From assembly GCA_022340885.1 (NCBI GenBank), contig JAJDND010000179.1:1-51282 (forward strand): a DNA stretch of 51,282 nucleotides. Direction: 5' to 3'. The stretch is from Desulfobacterales bacterium (GTDB taxonomy: Bacteria > Desulfobacterota > Desulfobacteria > Desulfobacterales > UBA11574). Position numbers and translations under genes: made by a program. The notes below the pieces were generated by a model. That model worked only from the letters and a program-made list of their open reading frames with translations, searched no databases and was not told the origin of the DNA. Below are positions 8,942 through 17,975 of the stretch, in pieces (the first letter of the stretch is position 1; every line of letters begins with the position of its first letter).

Positions 8942-9400
8942 TCAGCGCTCTTTTTTTGACCGTTCCAGATCCCTTTGTTCATCCCGCCGCCGGATAGACT
9001 CACGTTTATCATACTGGCGTTTACCTCTGGCAAGGGCCAGCGTCATTTTTACCTTTCCGTTTTGTAAATAAATCTTTAGAGGAACCAGAGAAAATCCCTT
9101 CTCGTTGACCTTGCCGTATAGTTTGGTGATTTCATGCTTGTGTAAAAGGAGTTTTCTTATTCTCAGCGGGTCATGATTGCCATAATACGCAAACGGATAA
9201 ACACTGATGTGCATTTGGTAAACAAATACTTCGCCGTTTTTAATTCTGGCATAAGAATCTTTTAAATTCACCCGGCCGAGTCTTATGGATTTGACTTCCG
9301 TGCCTAACAGAACCATGCCTGCTTCGTAAGTATCCTCGATAAAATAATTGTGTCTGGCTTTTCTATTTTCGGCGACTATTTTTTTGTGATCCGTGCTCAA
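8942..9400 (-). CDS. smpB: SsrA-binding protein SmpB
   Basis: A 152-residue protein that binds tmRNA and brings it to stalled ribosomes in trans-translation. The family motifs are present: [30 protein letters not shown] at the N-terminus, [10 protein letters not shown], and the basic C-terminal tail ([26 protein letters not shown]) that enters the ribosomal mRNA channel. Length is normal for the family. Its start overlaps the stop of ptsI by 4 bp (ATGA), an unusual partnership. No tmRNA gene is visible in this window. Confidence 0.95.
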   Translation of the reverse strand: MSTDHKKIVAENRKARHNYFIEDTYEAGMVLLGTEVKSIRLGRVNLKDSYARIKNGEVFVYQMHISVYPFAYYGNHDPLRIRKLLLHKHEITKLYGKVNEKGFSLVPLKIYLQNGKVKMTLALARGKRQYDKRESIRRRDEQRDLERSKKER

Positions 9401-11214
9401 ATGCTATTCTCTCCCCCGGTGGATAAATTCGTTAAGACGCCTTTATCATGTTTATAACCCGTATCTTGCAGAATATTGCCGTAAGCGCCCATTAAAATCT
9501 TCATAACACCCGTCTCGGATGTTTCCTTAAGAATATCGGTAATGAACAGACCGGTATCTTTGACATTGAGCGATCGGATTGTTTTTTTAATGATAGGAAT
9601 TGATTGCGGATTCATGCTCAATCTGTCGATGCCCAAGCCCAAGAGGATCGGCAAGTTCATCGGATCGCTCGCCATTTCACCGCATATGCAGGCTTCGACA
9701 TTGTTGTTTTTTGCGACATCTGCAACATGTTTGATCATTCGAATAATTGCAGGGTTCAGGGATTGGTAGAGATGCGAAACCTGTCTGTTGACTCGGTCGA
9801 CCGCCAGTGAATACTGGATCAGATCGTTGGTTCCGATACTGAAGAAATCAATATCTTTTGCCATTACGTCCGCCATGATGGCTGCCGACGGCACCTCAAT
9901 CATTATTCCGACTTCAATATTATCGTCGAAATCGATACCCTCTTTATCCAGGGAATCGGCGGTATTTGCCAGGAGTTTTTTAGCGGCTAGCACTTCTTCA
10001 TGGCGCGATATCATGGGAAACAGAATTCTGACGCGGCCGTATGCGGAGGCTCTTAGTATGGCGCGGAGTTGGGTTTTGAAAACATCCGGGTTTTTTAAAC
10101 AATACCGTATGCCTCTGAGTCCTAACACAGGATTTTTTTCATCCGGGTCCGAAGCATAGGAAAGACCTTTTTCACCACTGATATCCAAAGTTCGAATGGT
10201 AACGGACCTGGGGGCCATCACCTCGACAACATCCTTGTAATTATCAAAAAGCTCATGTTCGTCCGGGAATTGGAGCCGACTCAAATATTGAAATTCCGTT
10301 CGATATAGCCCGATTCCGTCACCACCGTAGTTAATGACGGATACCACTTCCTCCGGAAGTTCGATATTGGCCAAAACTTCCAGCTTAATGCCATCGACCG
10401 TTTCAGCCGGAAGATGGCTGTGTCGGGAAATAACGGCCTTATATCTCTCATAATTGGATTGACGTTCTTCAAACTCTACAAGGGTCTGATCGGTGGGATG
10501 AACGATAACACATCCCGCAGTTCCGTCGACAATGACAATGTCATCATTTTTTATTAAATGCGTGGCCCTTTCAAGACCCAATACAGCCGGAATTTCCAGG
10601 GAACGGGCAATGATCCCCGTATGTGAGGTCTTTCCGCCGAGATCGGTAATCAGCCCTTTAATTTTTTCCAGTTGTATTTGGCTGGTTTCTGCCGGAGAAA
10701 GATCAGAGGCCACGAGTATGACCCGTTTTCTAATGGCGCCGATATCCAGTGCTTTTGCGCCCATCAGATTCTGCATGATGCTTTCGGAGACCTGGACAAT
10801 GTCTGCCGCTCGTCCCTGCAAATAGGGATCCGTCATATTATCGAACATTCTTTTGACGTTGGATACGACCTGTTTGAGAGCCCACTCGGCATTCACCAAT
10901 TCCTTTTCCATGGTTTCAATGGTTCTGCCATAGAGCATCTTGTCTTTATACAGGACCTTGTGGGTTTCAAGAATGTGGATGTGTTGTCGCAATTCTTCGG
11001 GTGTTGTTTCGATGATTTCTTGAAGCTTGTCTTTGGCGCGCTTTACGGCGGATTTGAACCGCTTGATCTCATTTTGCAGATTATCTTGACTAATATAGTA
11101 TTTGTTGACGACATCAACACCTTCCTTACCGACCAGATACGCCTTGCCGATGCAGATGCCCGGTGAAACATTGATGCCTTTCAAGCGTACTTCTTTTTCA
11201 TCCGTGTGGTCCAT
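9397..11214 (-). CDS. ptsI: Phosphoenolpyruvate-protein phosphotransferase (PTS enzyme I)
   Basis: A 605-residue cytoplasmic enzyme that autophosphorylates from PEP and passes the phosphate to HPr. The phosphorylated histidine is H198 in [21 protein letters not shown]; the PEP-binding barrel shows [27 protein letters not shown] and the catalytic cysteine in [11 protein letters not shown]. The length is close to the usual 570-580 plus a short C-terminal tail. The gene follows ptsH by 6 bases, with GGAGAG between them, and overlaps smpB. No sugar-specific enzyme II is present, so the chain may be regulatory or serve an EIIA encoded elsewhere. Confidence 0.94.
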   Translation of the reverse strand: MDHTDEKEVRLKGINVSPGICIGKAYLVGKEGVDVVNKYYISQDNLQNEIKRFKSAVKRAKDKLQEIIETTPEELRQHIHILETHKVLYKDKMLYGRTIETMEKELVNAEWALKQVVSNVKRMFDNMTDPYLQGRAADIVQVSESIMQNLMGAKALDIGAIRKRVILVASDLSPAETSQIQLEKIKGLITDLGGKTSHTGIIARSLEIPAVLGLERATHLIKNDDIVIVDGTAGCVIVHPTDQTLVEFEERQSNYERYKAVISRHSHLPAETVDGIKLEVLANIELPEEVVSVINYGGDGIGLYRTEFQYLSRLQFPDEHELFDNYKDVVEVMAPRSVTIRTLDISGEKGLSYASDPDEKNPVLGLRGIRYCLKNPDVFKTQLRAILRASAYGRVRILFPMISRHEEVLAAKKLLANTADSLDKEGIDFDDNIEVGIMIEVPSAAIMADVMAKDIDFFSIGTNDLIQYSLAVDRVNRQVSHLYQSLNPAIIRMIKHVADVAKNNNVEACICGEMASDPMNLPILLGLGIDRLSMNPQSIPIIKKTIRSLNVKDTGLFITDILKETSETGVMKILMGAYGNILQDTGYKHDKGVLTNLSTGGENSI

Positions 11215-11220
11215 GTCTGG

Positions 11221-11502
11221 TTACTCTCCAAACCCGTTTTCAATCAGCTGGACGAGATTATTCAAAATTTCAAGATCAGATCGATCATCAATTTTTACCG
11301 TGATTGTTGACCCTTTTGGACTGGCCAACGTGAGAATATCGATAATGCTGGAAGCATCCGCCTTTTTTCCGTCCTTAATAATCCATACATTAAATTTTGC
11401 ATTTTGAACCAATTTAACAATTTTTGAAGCAGATCTGGCATGAAGACCCAGTTCGTTTGCTATGATGACGCGTCTTGAGAGCTCATTTTCCGAGTCGTTC
11501 AT
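11221..11502 (-). CDS. ptsH: Phosphocarrier protein HPr
   Basis: A 93-residue phosphocarrier. The active histidine is H21 in NELGLHARSAS. The canonical motif is GLHARPA, so the proline after the arginine is replaced by serine. The second conserved segment, KKADASSIIDILTLASPKGSTITV, retains serines where HPr kinase acts in other bacteria. AGGATG lies before the ATG. It heads a ptsH-ptsI-smpB chain. No HPr kinase gene is seen here. Confidence 0.93.
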   Translation of the reverse strand: MNDSENELSRRVIIANELGLHARSASKIVKLVQNAKFNVWIIKDGKKADASSIIDILTLASPKGSTITVKIDDRSDLEILNNLVQLIENGFGE

Positions 11503-12036
11503 CTTTTCATCCTAATAATGCAGGAAATCATTTAAATCGAGCGGGGGCCTCTTTTTCCGAAAATAGATACGTAATTTCCATTAAGCATATGCTGTTTGAT
11601 TTACGAGTAATATGATGCAGCGCACTAAGAAGCAAAGTTCGGGATAGCGTTTGGGAGTCACTTTCGATCGTCGAGCCATTTTCGACGATGATACGTCGGG
11701 CTTATTTAAACCACATTGCTAAAAGTTGAAATAATTCAATATGATATTCACTTTGACAACTTCATGCTGTAATCGTTTGGAAGCTTTCCGCCACAATATT
11801 CATAAAATTCAGGATTAGAGAATTATTCGTCGAGAATTAGTCATTTTTGAAGCTGGAAAATTTTTATCAACCCACATAATATTTGTCAATCCGTAATCAT
11901 TGACAAAGTCTGAAATAGCTGTTAGGTCATATCCAATCGGTTCATTGCAATACCCTGAATTCTTATGGAATTTGGCAGTCGATTCAATTAAAAAAATGCG
12001 CAGCTCCAAATTTTAAAATAAACATCGCTAAAAAAC
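11503..12036. other. A/T-rich intergenic region between ptsH and the LOG gene
   Basis: 534 bases between divergent genes, noticeably A/T-rich. It holds the decayed gene at 11748-12009 (listed separately) and presumably the promoters for ptsH (leftward) and the LOG gene (rightward), neither of which I could place with confidence. Around 11655-11690 there is a CGATCGTCGAG/TTTTCGACGATGATACGTCG stretch that could form a weak hairpin. Confidence 0.5.
11748..12009 (-). pseudogene. Remnant of an unrecognised gene, frameshifted
   Basis: A TTG-initiated frame of 64 codons (12009 down to 11815) has protein-like content, with segments GYDLTAISDFVNDYGLTNIMWVDKNFPASK. It stops just where a second frame continues with FSNPEFYEYCGGKLPNDYSMKLSK to a stop at 11748-11750. 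The two together look like one protein end broken by a frameshift and an in-frame TAA (11829-11831 region). No ribosome site precedes the TTG and a stop lies two codons upstream, so the 5' part is also lost. The family is not recognised; a short genuine hypothetical gene is the alternative. Confidence 0.35.
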
Positions 12037-12687
12037 ATGGAAAAACAATTTCTGGTCGATGACCTAACTATCGGTGAGGCATGGCGGCTTTTTAAAATCA
12101 TCGGAGAGTTTGTGGAAGGCGTCGAAGCGCTTCATGAAATAGGCCCTGCGGTGAGTTTTTTCGGTTCCGCAAGAGTTAAACCCACCGATTCAGTTTATAA
12201 AAAAACAGAAAAACTGGCCCGACTTTTTGTCGAAAACGACTTTGCCGTGATCACCGGCGGCGGCGGCGGTGTGATGGAGGCAGCCAACAAAGGGGCTGCA
12301 GAAGCCGGGGGAACTTCCGTGGGGCTGAATATTATTCTCCCTCGGGAGCAAAAGCCGAACCCTTTCGCCAATATTAAGATCGGCTTCAAATACTTTTTTA
12401 TTCGCAAAGTCATGTTCGTCAAATATGCGACGGCATACATTATACTTCCCGGAGGGTTCGGTACCCTGGATGAATTGTTTGAAGCGGTTACACTGATTCA
12501 GACGCAACGAATTCAGCCGTTTCCCTTAATTTTAGTCGGATCGGAGTATTGGGCGGGGCTTGTCGATTGGATCAAAGAAAAACTGCTTGCCGAAAAGCGA
12601 ATATCCACTCAAGACATTGAAATTCTTCAAATTATGGACGATCCTGAAGAAATTGTCAAGGCCGTAAGGAAAGTGATTATCATTTAG
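12037..12687 (+). CDS. LOG family protein (TIGR00730 Rossmann fold)
   Basis: A 216-residue protein of the LOG/YvdD family, once called lysine decarboxylase-like. Characterised members hydrolyse nucleoside 5'-monophosphates, releasing a base such as a cytokinin from ribose 5-phosphate. The motifs are clear: SFFGSARV near the N-terminus, VITGGGGGVMEAANKGA, the conserved pair FIRKVMFVKYA, and PGGFGTLDELFE. It stands alone on the plus strand between an A/T-rich gap and the Liv cluster, with no strong ribosome site. The physiological substrate in this organism is unknown. Confidence 0.88.
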   Translation: MEKQFLVDDLTIGEAWRLFKIIGEFVEGVEALHEIGPAVSFFGSARVKPTDSVYKKTEKLARLFVENDFAVITGGGGGVMEAANKGAAEAGGTSVGLNIILPREQKPNPFANIKIGFKYFFIRKVMFVKYATAYIILPGGFGTLDELFEAVTLIQTQRIQPFPLILVGSEYWAGLVDWIKEKLLAEKRISTQDIEILQIMDDPEEIVKAVRKVIII

Positions 12688-12870
12688 CATATTTTTTTCA
12701 ACGGAGTGTTTCCCAGAGGGGCGGACAAGCCCTGCGGAAGTCATCTTAAAAAAATCAATAGATAAGAAGAAATGGGGATATTTTCTCCTTGATTAATGGA
12801 AATTATGATGTATGATCTGCCGAAAAATAATGAATGGCATTCAGAATATAATTTATAAAGGTGAAATATA

Positions 12871-13692
12871 TTGACGGGGTCAAATAATACTAATAAACAG
12901 GATATCCTCCTTGAACTTCATGATATCCACATGTTTTTCGGGAAAGTATGTGCCTTGTCCGGTGTCGATTTGAAAGTCAGAAAAGGCGAGATCCATTCGG
13001 TAATCGGTCCTAACGGCGCCGGCAAGACAGTGATGATGAATATCATTAACGGACTTTATTCTCCCCAAAGAGGAAATATTTTTTATAAACAACAAAAAAT
13101 CAACGCACTCAGGCCGTTTAAGCGGGCCAAGCTTGGCATTTCCAGGACATTTCAGAAAGTTGAAGTTTTCGGCGGCATGACGGTACTGGACAACATCCGT
13201 CTGGGCCGGCATATCCATATGACATCAGGCATTACCGGCGGATCGGTGTATATCGGTAAAACCGCCCGTGAGGAGACCGAGCATAGACGTTTCATTGAAG
13301 AAAAAATCATCGATCTTTTGGAAATTGAATCCATTCGCCATAAACCTGTGGGCATGTTGCCATACGGTCTTCAAAAACGAGTGGAACTGGGAAGGGCGTT
13401 GGCCCTTGAGCCGGAATTGTTGATTTTAGATGAGCCGCTGGCCGGACTAAACCTTGAAGAAGTCGAGGACATGGCCCGGTTTGTTTTGGAAATTAACGAA
13501 GACGAACAGTGGAAGATCACCTGTGTCCTGGTTGAGCATGATATGGGGGTGGTCATGGATCTGTCCGACCGTGTATTTGTTTTAAATTTCGGCAACATGA
13601 TCATCGACGGGACCCCGGAGGAAGTCCAGAATCATCCCGAGGTGATTAAGGCATACCTGGGTGAAGAGGATATGTATGCAACCAGGCGATAA
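12871..13692 (+). CDS. Branched-chain-type ABC transporter ATP-binding protein (LivG-like)
   Basis: A 273-residue ABC ATPase starting at TTG (12871) after AAGGTGA (12859-12865). Walker A GPNGAGKT is at 46-53, the signature region LPYGLQKRVELGRAL, Walker B LLILDEPLAGLN, and the C-terminal GTPEEVQNHPEVIKAYLG is typical of LivG. It forms a Liv-type importer with the two permeases, binding protein and LivF-like ATPase downstream. The next gene, an acyl-CoA ligase, overlaps its end by 17 bp. Because ligases are built into the operon, the substrate is more likely a fatty, aromatic or other carboxylic acid than an amino acid; this is inference. Confidence 0.9.
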   Translation: MTGSNNTNKQDILLELHDIHMFFGKVCALSGVDLKVRKGEIHSVIGPNGAGKTVMMNIINGLYSPQRGNIFYKQQKINALRPFKRAKLGISRTFQKVEVFGGMTVLDNIRLGRHIHMTSGITGGSVYIGKTAREETEHRRFIEEKIIDLLEIESIRHKPVGMLPYGLQKRVELGRALALEPELLILDEPLAGLNLEEVEDMARFVLEINEDEQWKITCVLVEHDMGVVMDLSDRVFVLNFGNMIIDGTPEEVQNHPEVIKAYLGEEDMYATRR

Positions 13693-15634
13693 ATCGATTC
13701 ACAATACCCATCCGTACGGTATTCAGATTACAAAAGATCTCACAATCCCCAAGCTTTTTTTTGAAAAAGCCCGCCAATACGGCAAAGGCCGGGTGGCCAT
13801 GCGGGAGAAGGAATTCGGCATCTGGCAGCCCATCACCTGGCACGATTATTTTGAAAATGTCAAGTACTTGACGCTGGGGCTTATTAGTCTGGGCCTTGTA
13901 GATGGCGATAAAGTCGCAATGATCGGTGATAATCGTCCCGAAGGTTTATGGGCGGAAATGGCCGCTCTATGCGCAAGGGGGGTCGGCGTTTGGCTGTTTC
14001 AGGACTGCCTGATTGATGAGGTCAAATACATCATCGATCATTCAGACACAAAGTTCTTATTCGGAGAGGGACAGGAAGAGGTCGACAAGGCGATTTCTAT
14101 TTTTAATGAATGCCCCAAGCTGGAAAAAATTATCTGGGATGACCCCAAGGGCCTGCGCGGTTATGATCAGGACTATTTGATCAGTTTCAAGGAGGTTCAG
14201 CGTCTCGGCAGAGAGCTTGAAAACGAACGGCCCGGGTTGTTTGAAGAATTGATTCAAAAAGGCCATGGAGATGAGGTGGCGTTGTTGTTTTATACTTCCG
14301 GGACCACGTCGCTGCCAAAAGGCGCGCTTCTGTCCCACAATAATATGCTGACCATGGGACAGCATCTTATGGCGGTGGATCCCTGTACTCCGGCGGACGA
14401 CTATGTTTCGTATCTTCCGTTTGCCTGGATTGGTGAACAGATGATGTCGATTTCATGCGGTCTGCAGGTCGGCTATACCATCAATTTCCCCGAGGAACCC
14501 GAAACCGCACAAGAAAATATCAGGGAAATAGGGCCCCATGTGATGTTTGCTCCTCCGCGTATGTATGAGCAGATGACCCGAACGGTCCAGGTCAAATATT
14601 TGGACGCCACATGGATTAAACGAAAATGCTATGAACTTGCCAGTAAGATAGGATATCATGTGGCGGACCTCAAATTTCAGAAAAAGCAGATCCCTGCGTA
14701 CTGGAAATTCTTAAATTGGCTGGCAAATATAATCATTCAAAAGAAAATCAAAGATCACCTCGGGCTGTCTCGGGTGCGCAATGCATATACCGGCGGCGCA
14801 GCCATGGGACCGGACCATTTTCGGTTTTTTCATGCGCTGGGGGTAAATCTCAAACAGATTTACGGGCAGACGGAAGTTGCCGGTATTTCCGTGGTCCATC
14901 GCAGCGGAGACATAAAATTCGATACAGTAGGTCATCCAATCCCGGAAACAGAGATTAAGATTGCCGAAGATGGCGAAATCCTTACCCAGAGTCCCTCGGT
15001 ATTTTTGGGATACTATAAAAATCCCGAAGCAACCAAAGAAGCCTTAAAGGACGGATGGCTCTATTCCGGGGACAAGGGATTTATAGATGACGAAGGTCAC
15101 CTGGTGGTTTTTGATCGAACCAAAGATGTTTTTACTTTGAGGGACGGAAAACCTTTTTCACCGCAGTACCTTGAAACCCGCCTGAAATTTAGTCCCTTTG
15201 TGAAAGATTCCTGGGTTATCGGAGACAAACGAGACTATATCACCGCCGTTATCTGTATTGATTATGCGGTAACAGGGAAATGGGCGGACGAAAAGAAGCT
15301 TAATTATACGAGTTATCAGGAACTTTCCCAAATGCGCGAAGTCTATGATTTGGTGGAAAGACAGATCCTAAAGGCCAACAAGGATCTCCCTGAAGCCGCC
15401 CGAGTGGTAAAATTCATCAATTTATACAAGGAATTTGATGCGGATGATGATGAACTGACAAGAACGCGAAAACTGCGGCGCGGTTTTGTCGAAAAACGCT
15501 ACCGGGACATCCTGGAAGCGCTGTATTCGACTGCCGAGGACGTGCACATCGATACGACCATAAAATACGAAGACGGCAGAGAGGCCCATATCGTTACCGA
15601 TCTTCATATCAGGAAAGTAAAAGAGCAGGAATAA
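13676..15634 (+). CDS. Long-chain-type acyl-CoA synthetase (AMP-binding)
   Basis: A 652-residue adenylate-forming enzyme that would activate a carboxylic acid with ATP and CoA. The P-loop is canonical, YTSGTTSLPKG, with T207 starting TSGTT; the A5 motif IYGQTEVAG, the A7 region LYSGDKGFIDDEGHL and the A8 motif FDRTKDVFTLRDGKPFSP follow. The overall form matches the FadD15/bubblegum group. I chose ATG 13676, with GAGGA 6 bases upstream, over GTG 13661. It overlaps livG by 17 bp and sits inside the transporter operon, so vectorial uptake with activation is likely. The substrate is not readable from sequence. Confidence 0.9.
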   Translation: MQPGDKSIHNTHPYGIQITKDLTIPKLFFEKARQYGKGRVAMREKEFGIWQPITWHDYFENVKYLTLGLISLGLVDGDKVAMIGDNRPEGLWAEMAALCARGVGVWLFQDCLIDEVKYIIDHSDTKFLFGEGQEEVDKAISIFNECPKLEKIIWDDPKGLRGYDQDYLISFKEVQRLGRELENERPGLFEELIQKGHGDEVALLFYTSGTTSLPKGALLSHNNMLTMGQHLMAVDPCTPADDYVSYLPFAWIGEQMMSISCGLQVGYTINFPEEPETAQENIREIGPHVMFAPPRMYEQMTRTVQVKYLDATWIKRKCYELASKIGYHVADLKFQKKQIPAYWKFLNWLANIIIQKKIKDHLGLSRVRNAYTGGAAMGPDHFRFFHALGVNLKQIYGQTEVAGISVVHRSGDIKFDTVGHPIPETEIKIAEDGEILTQSPSVFLGYYKNPEATKEALKDGWLYSGDKGFIDDEGHLVVFDRTKDVFTLRDGKPFSPQYLETRLKFSPFVKDSWVIGDKRDYITAVICIDYAVTGKWADEKKLNYTSYQELSQMREVYDLVERQILKANKDLPEAARVVKFINLYKEFDADDDELTRTRKLRRGFVEKRYRDILEALYSTAEDVHIDTTIKYEDGREAHIVTDLHIRKVKEQE

Positions 15635-15731
15635 GGATAGAGGAAATAGAAAATAGGTCATCGGTAATAGGTTATGGGTGATGGATGAAGAGTTGATGAT
15701 TTTCAAACTTCAATTTTCAATGGAGTGACGC

Positions 15732-16616
15732 ATGGAACTGTTCATTATGACCATTACGACGGGCATTATGGTGGGTGGTATCTACGCCCTTGTCGCCCTT
15801 GGATGGGTCTTGATTTATAAATGTTCAGGTGTGTTGAATCTGGCCATGGGCGAAATGACCCTCATCGGCGCATATGTTTCCTTGAGTTTTTATGCCATGG
15901 GCATTCCCTTTTTGCTGGCGCTTCTGTTTTCCTTGATTATCGGTTTGATATTGGGGATTCTCACCGAAAGGATATTTTTGGACAAACTCATCGGCGAACC
16001 GGTTTTGACAGTGATCATGGTTACGGTCGGGCTTTCATTTTTCTTTAAAGGGACGGTGGAACTTATATGGGGGACCGATACCCGCGTGTTTTCCCCACCG
16101 GTTTTTTCAATTGAACCCATTCATTTCGGAAATATCGTCATCGGTCGGGTTTATCTCTGGAGTTTCGTGGCCGCCATGATTCTCCTGGTTATTTTCGTTT
16201 GTTTTTTTAAATATACCCGCTGGGGACTGGCCATGCAGGCCACGGCCGACGATGAGATGGCCGCCCTTTCACTGGGTGTGAGCGCGAGGTTCGTTTATGC
16301 CGCTGCCTGGGCCATTGCCTTCATGGCGTCCGGTGTGGGGGGCACCCTTTTGGGAAATATTAATGGGTTAAACATTTCCGTAGGGTATCTTGGTCTTCTG
16401 GTTTTGCCGGCCGTCGTGCTGGGAGGACTCAATTCCGTTCCCGGCGCCATCGTGGGCGGCATTGCCATCGGCATATTGCAGAATCTTTGCGGCGCATATC
16501 TGGACAAATACTTTGCCGGCGGCGTCAAAGAAGTCGCGCCTTTTGTTTTTATGGCGATCTTTTTGCTCTTTAAACCCCATGGATTGTGGGGATGGGAGCG
16601 GATAGAACGCGTATAA
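15732..16616 (+). CDS. Branched-chain-type ABC transporter permease (LivH-like)
   Basis: A 294-residue inner-membrane permease with about eight hydrophobic segments. It has the LivH landmarks GIMVGGIYALVALGWVLIYKCSGVLNLAMGEM near the start, and GLAMQATADDEMAALSLGV (the ATPase-docking loop), with VLPAVVLGGLNSVPGAIVGG near the end. GGAGTG precedes the ATG. The gap of 97 bases from the ligase gene holds a low-complexity GGTNATNGG-like stretch. It pairs with the LivM-like permease that follows. Confidence 0.92.
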   Translation: MELFIMTITTGIMVGGIYALVALGWVLIYKCSGVLNLAMGEMTLIGAYVSLSFYAMGIPFLLALLFSLIIGLILGILTERIFLDKLIGEPVLTVIMVTVGLSFFFKGTVELIWGTDTRVFSPPVFSIEPIHFGNIVIGRVYLWSFVAAMILLVIFVCFFKYTRWGLAMQATADDEMAALSLGVSARFVYAAAWAIAFMASGVGGTLLGNINGLNISVGYLGLLVLPAVVLGGLNSVPGAIVGGIAIGILQNLCGAYLDKYFAGGVKEVAPFVFMAIFLLFKPHGLWGWERIERV

Positions 16617-16671
16617 CTATTCAGCTATCACTTGAGATTTGGTATTTTAATAAATTTATGGAGAGCGTTTT

Positions 16672-17778
16672 ATGTCGACAACCTGGCTTCCCTGCGGTGT
16701 ATATCATCAGGATTATATCCACGATCAGGGGTGGTGGCAGACCAGATTTATCAAAACAAAGATGATTCTGCTATTTGCCATCCTGTTTATCGTAATTCCG
16801 GAGTTTGCAGACGCTTATTCTCTCAGTGTTTGTAACCAGATCGGCTACACGATACTCGGAGCGTTGGGTGTGCAGCTTTTAATCGGTTTTTGCGGACAGA
16901 TCACCCTTGGCCACGCCGCATTTCTTGCCGTTGGCGCTTATACCAGCACCCTTTTGATTCTCGACTTTCCCTGGCCCAAATTCATGATGGATTTAGGTAT
17001 CGCCTATCCCGTAAGCATCCTGATTGCCGCTTTTGTTGCCGGCTTCTGGAGTGTGTTGTTCGGACTGCCATCCGCCAGAGTCAAGGGTTTTTATCTCATT
17101 TTGACTACCATGGCCGCCCAGTTCATTACCGTAAATTTTCTCATCACCGGATATGTGAGCCAGATAGGCGGACGAGGGCAAGCATTTTCTCTACCTCCCG
17201 GAACCATCAAAGTCGGACCGTGGATTATTGACAGTGATATCAAAGTCTATTTTATGATGTTGGTTCTGGTGATCGGCTGCGTCATTATTGTGGCCAACCT
17301 GATCCGATCCCGGGTTGGAAGGGCCTGGATCGCCATCAGGGACAATGATATTTCAGCGGAAGTCATGGGTATAAATGTGGTGAAATATAAATTCTCAGCT
17401 TTTTTCGTGGCCGGATTTATCGGCGGAATCGCAGGGGCGTTCTGGATCAGCAATCTCGCGGCCATAAGTCCTGAACATTTTCCCTGGTTCTGGTCCCTGT
17501 GGCTGGTGGGTGTGATCCTTATCGGCGGCGTCGGGTCTATTCACGGCACTATTTTCGGGTCCATATTCATGGTGGTGGTGATGGAAGCACTGCAGCTGTT
17601 TGTCATGCAGTTCGTGGACACCAGTTGGGGAGAAAAGCTGTTTACGGATTTTTTGTTCCTTAAAGAAGCAGCCTTTGGGCTTGCCATATGCGTATTTATG
17701 ATCTTCGAACCCAAAGGCATTGCCTATCGATGGTGGCAGATGAAAAACTATTTTAATCTATGGCCGTTTTCGTATTAG
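16672..17778 (+). CDS. Branched-chain-type ABC transporter permease (LivM-like)
   Basis: A 368-residue inner-membrane permease. Landmarks are GALGVQLLIGFCGQITLGHAAFLAVGAYTS, the docking loop RSRVGRAWIAIRDNDISAEVMGINVVKYKFSAF and VGVILIGGVGSIHGTIFGS. The first 30 residues (TTWLPCGVYHQDYIHDQGWWQT) form an unusually long soluble leader ahead of the first membrane helix. GGAGAG stands before the ATG. It forms the membrane channel with LivH. Confidence 0.92.
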   Translation: MSTTWLPCGVYHQDYIHDQGWWQTRFIKTKMILLFAILFIVIPEFADAYSLSVCNQIGYTILGALGVQLLIGFCGQITLGHAAFLAVGAYTSTLLILDFPWPKFMMDLGIAYPVSILIAAFVAGFWSVLFGLPSARVKGFYLILTTMAAQFITVNFLITGYVSQIGGRGQAFSLPPGTIKVGPWIIDSDIKVYFMMLVLVIGCVIIVANLIRSRVGRAWIAIRDNDISAEVMGINVVKYKFSAFFVAGFIGGIAGAFWISNLAAISPEHFPWFWSLWLVGVILIGGVGSIHGTIFGSIFMVVVMEALQLFVMQFVDTSWGEKLFTDFLFLKEAAFGLAICVFMIFEPKGIAYRWWQMKNYFNLWPFSY

Positions 17779-17902
17779 AAACATGGTCAATTTGTATATG
17801 GTCAAATAGTTAATTGGTTTAAAAGATATTGCTGAATAACGAGCGGTGGTATTAATCATAACGACTTAACTCATCAACAATTCGATGAATTTTCTAAGAC
17901 TG

Positions 17903-17959
17903 GAGGAGGTGATAAAATAATTGACGGGGCTAAGACCGGTTGAAACTTTACTTTCTTAA
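17903..17959 (+). other. Strong ribosome site and 12-codon leader frame before the binding-protein gene
   Basis: A perfect AGGAGGTGAT (17904-17913) is followed 7 bases later by TTG (17921), opening a 12-codon frame MTGLRPVETLLS that ends at 17959, 16 bases before the ATG of the binding protein. The binding protein has its own ribosome site (AAGGGG). The bases around this TTG closely resemble the start region of the livG-like gene at 12871 (both read ATTGACGGGG after GGTGA). It may be a leader peptide or a duplicated start region. Confidence 0.35.
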
Positions 17960-17975
17960 AAAGGGGAAAGAAATT

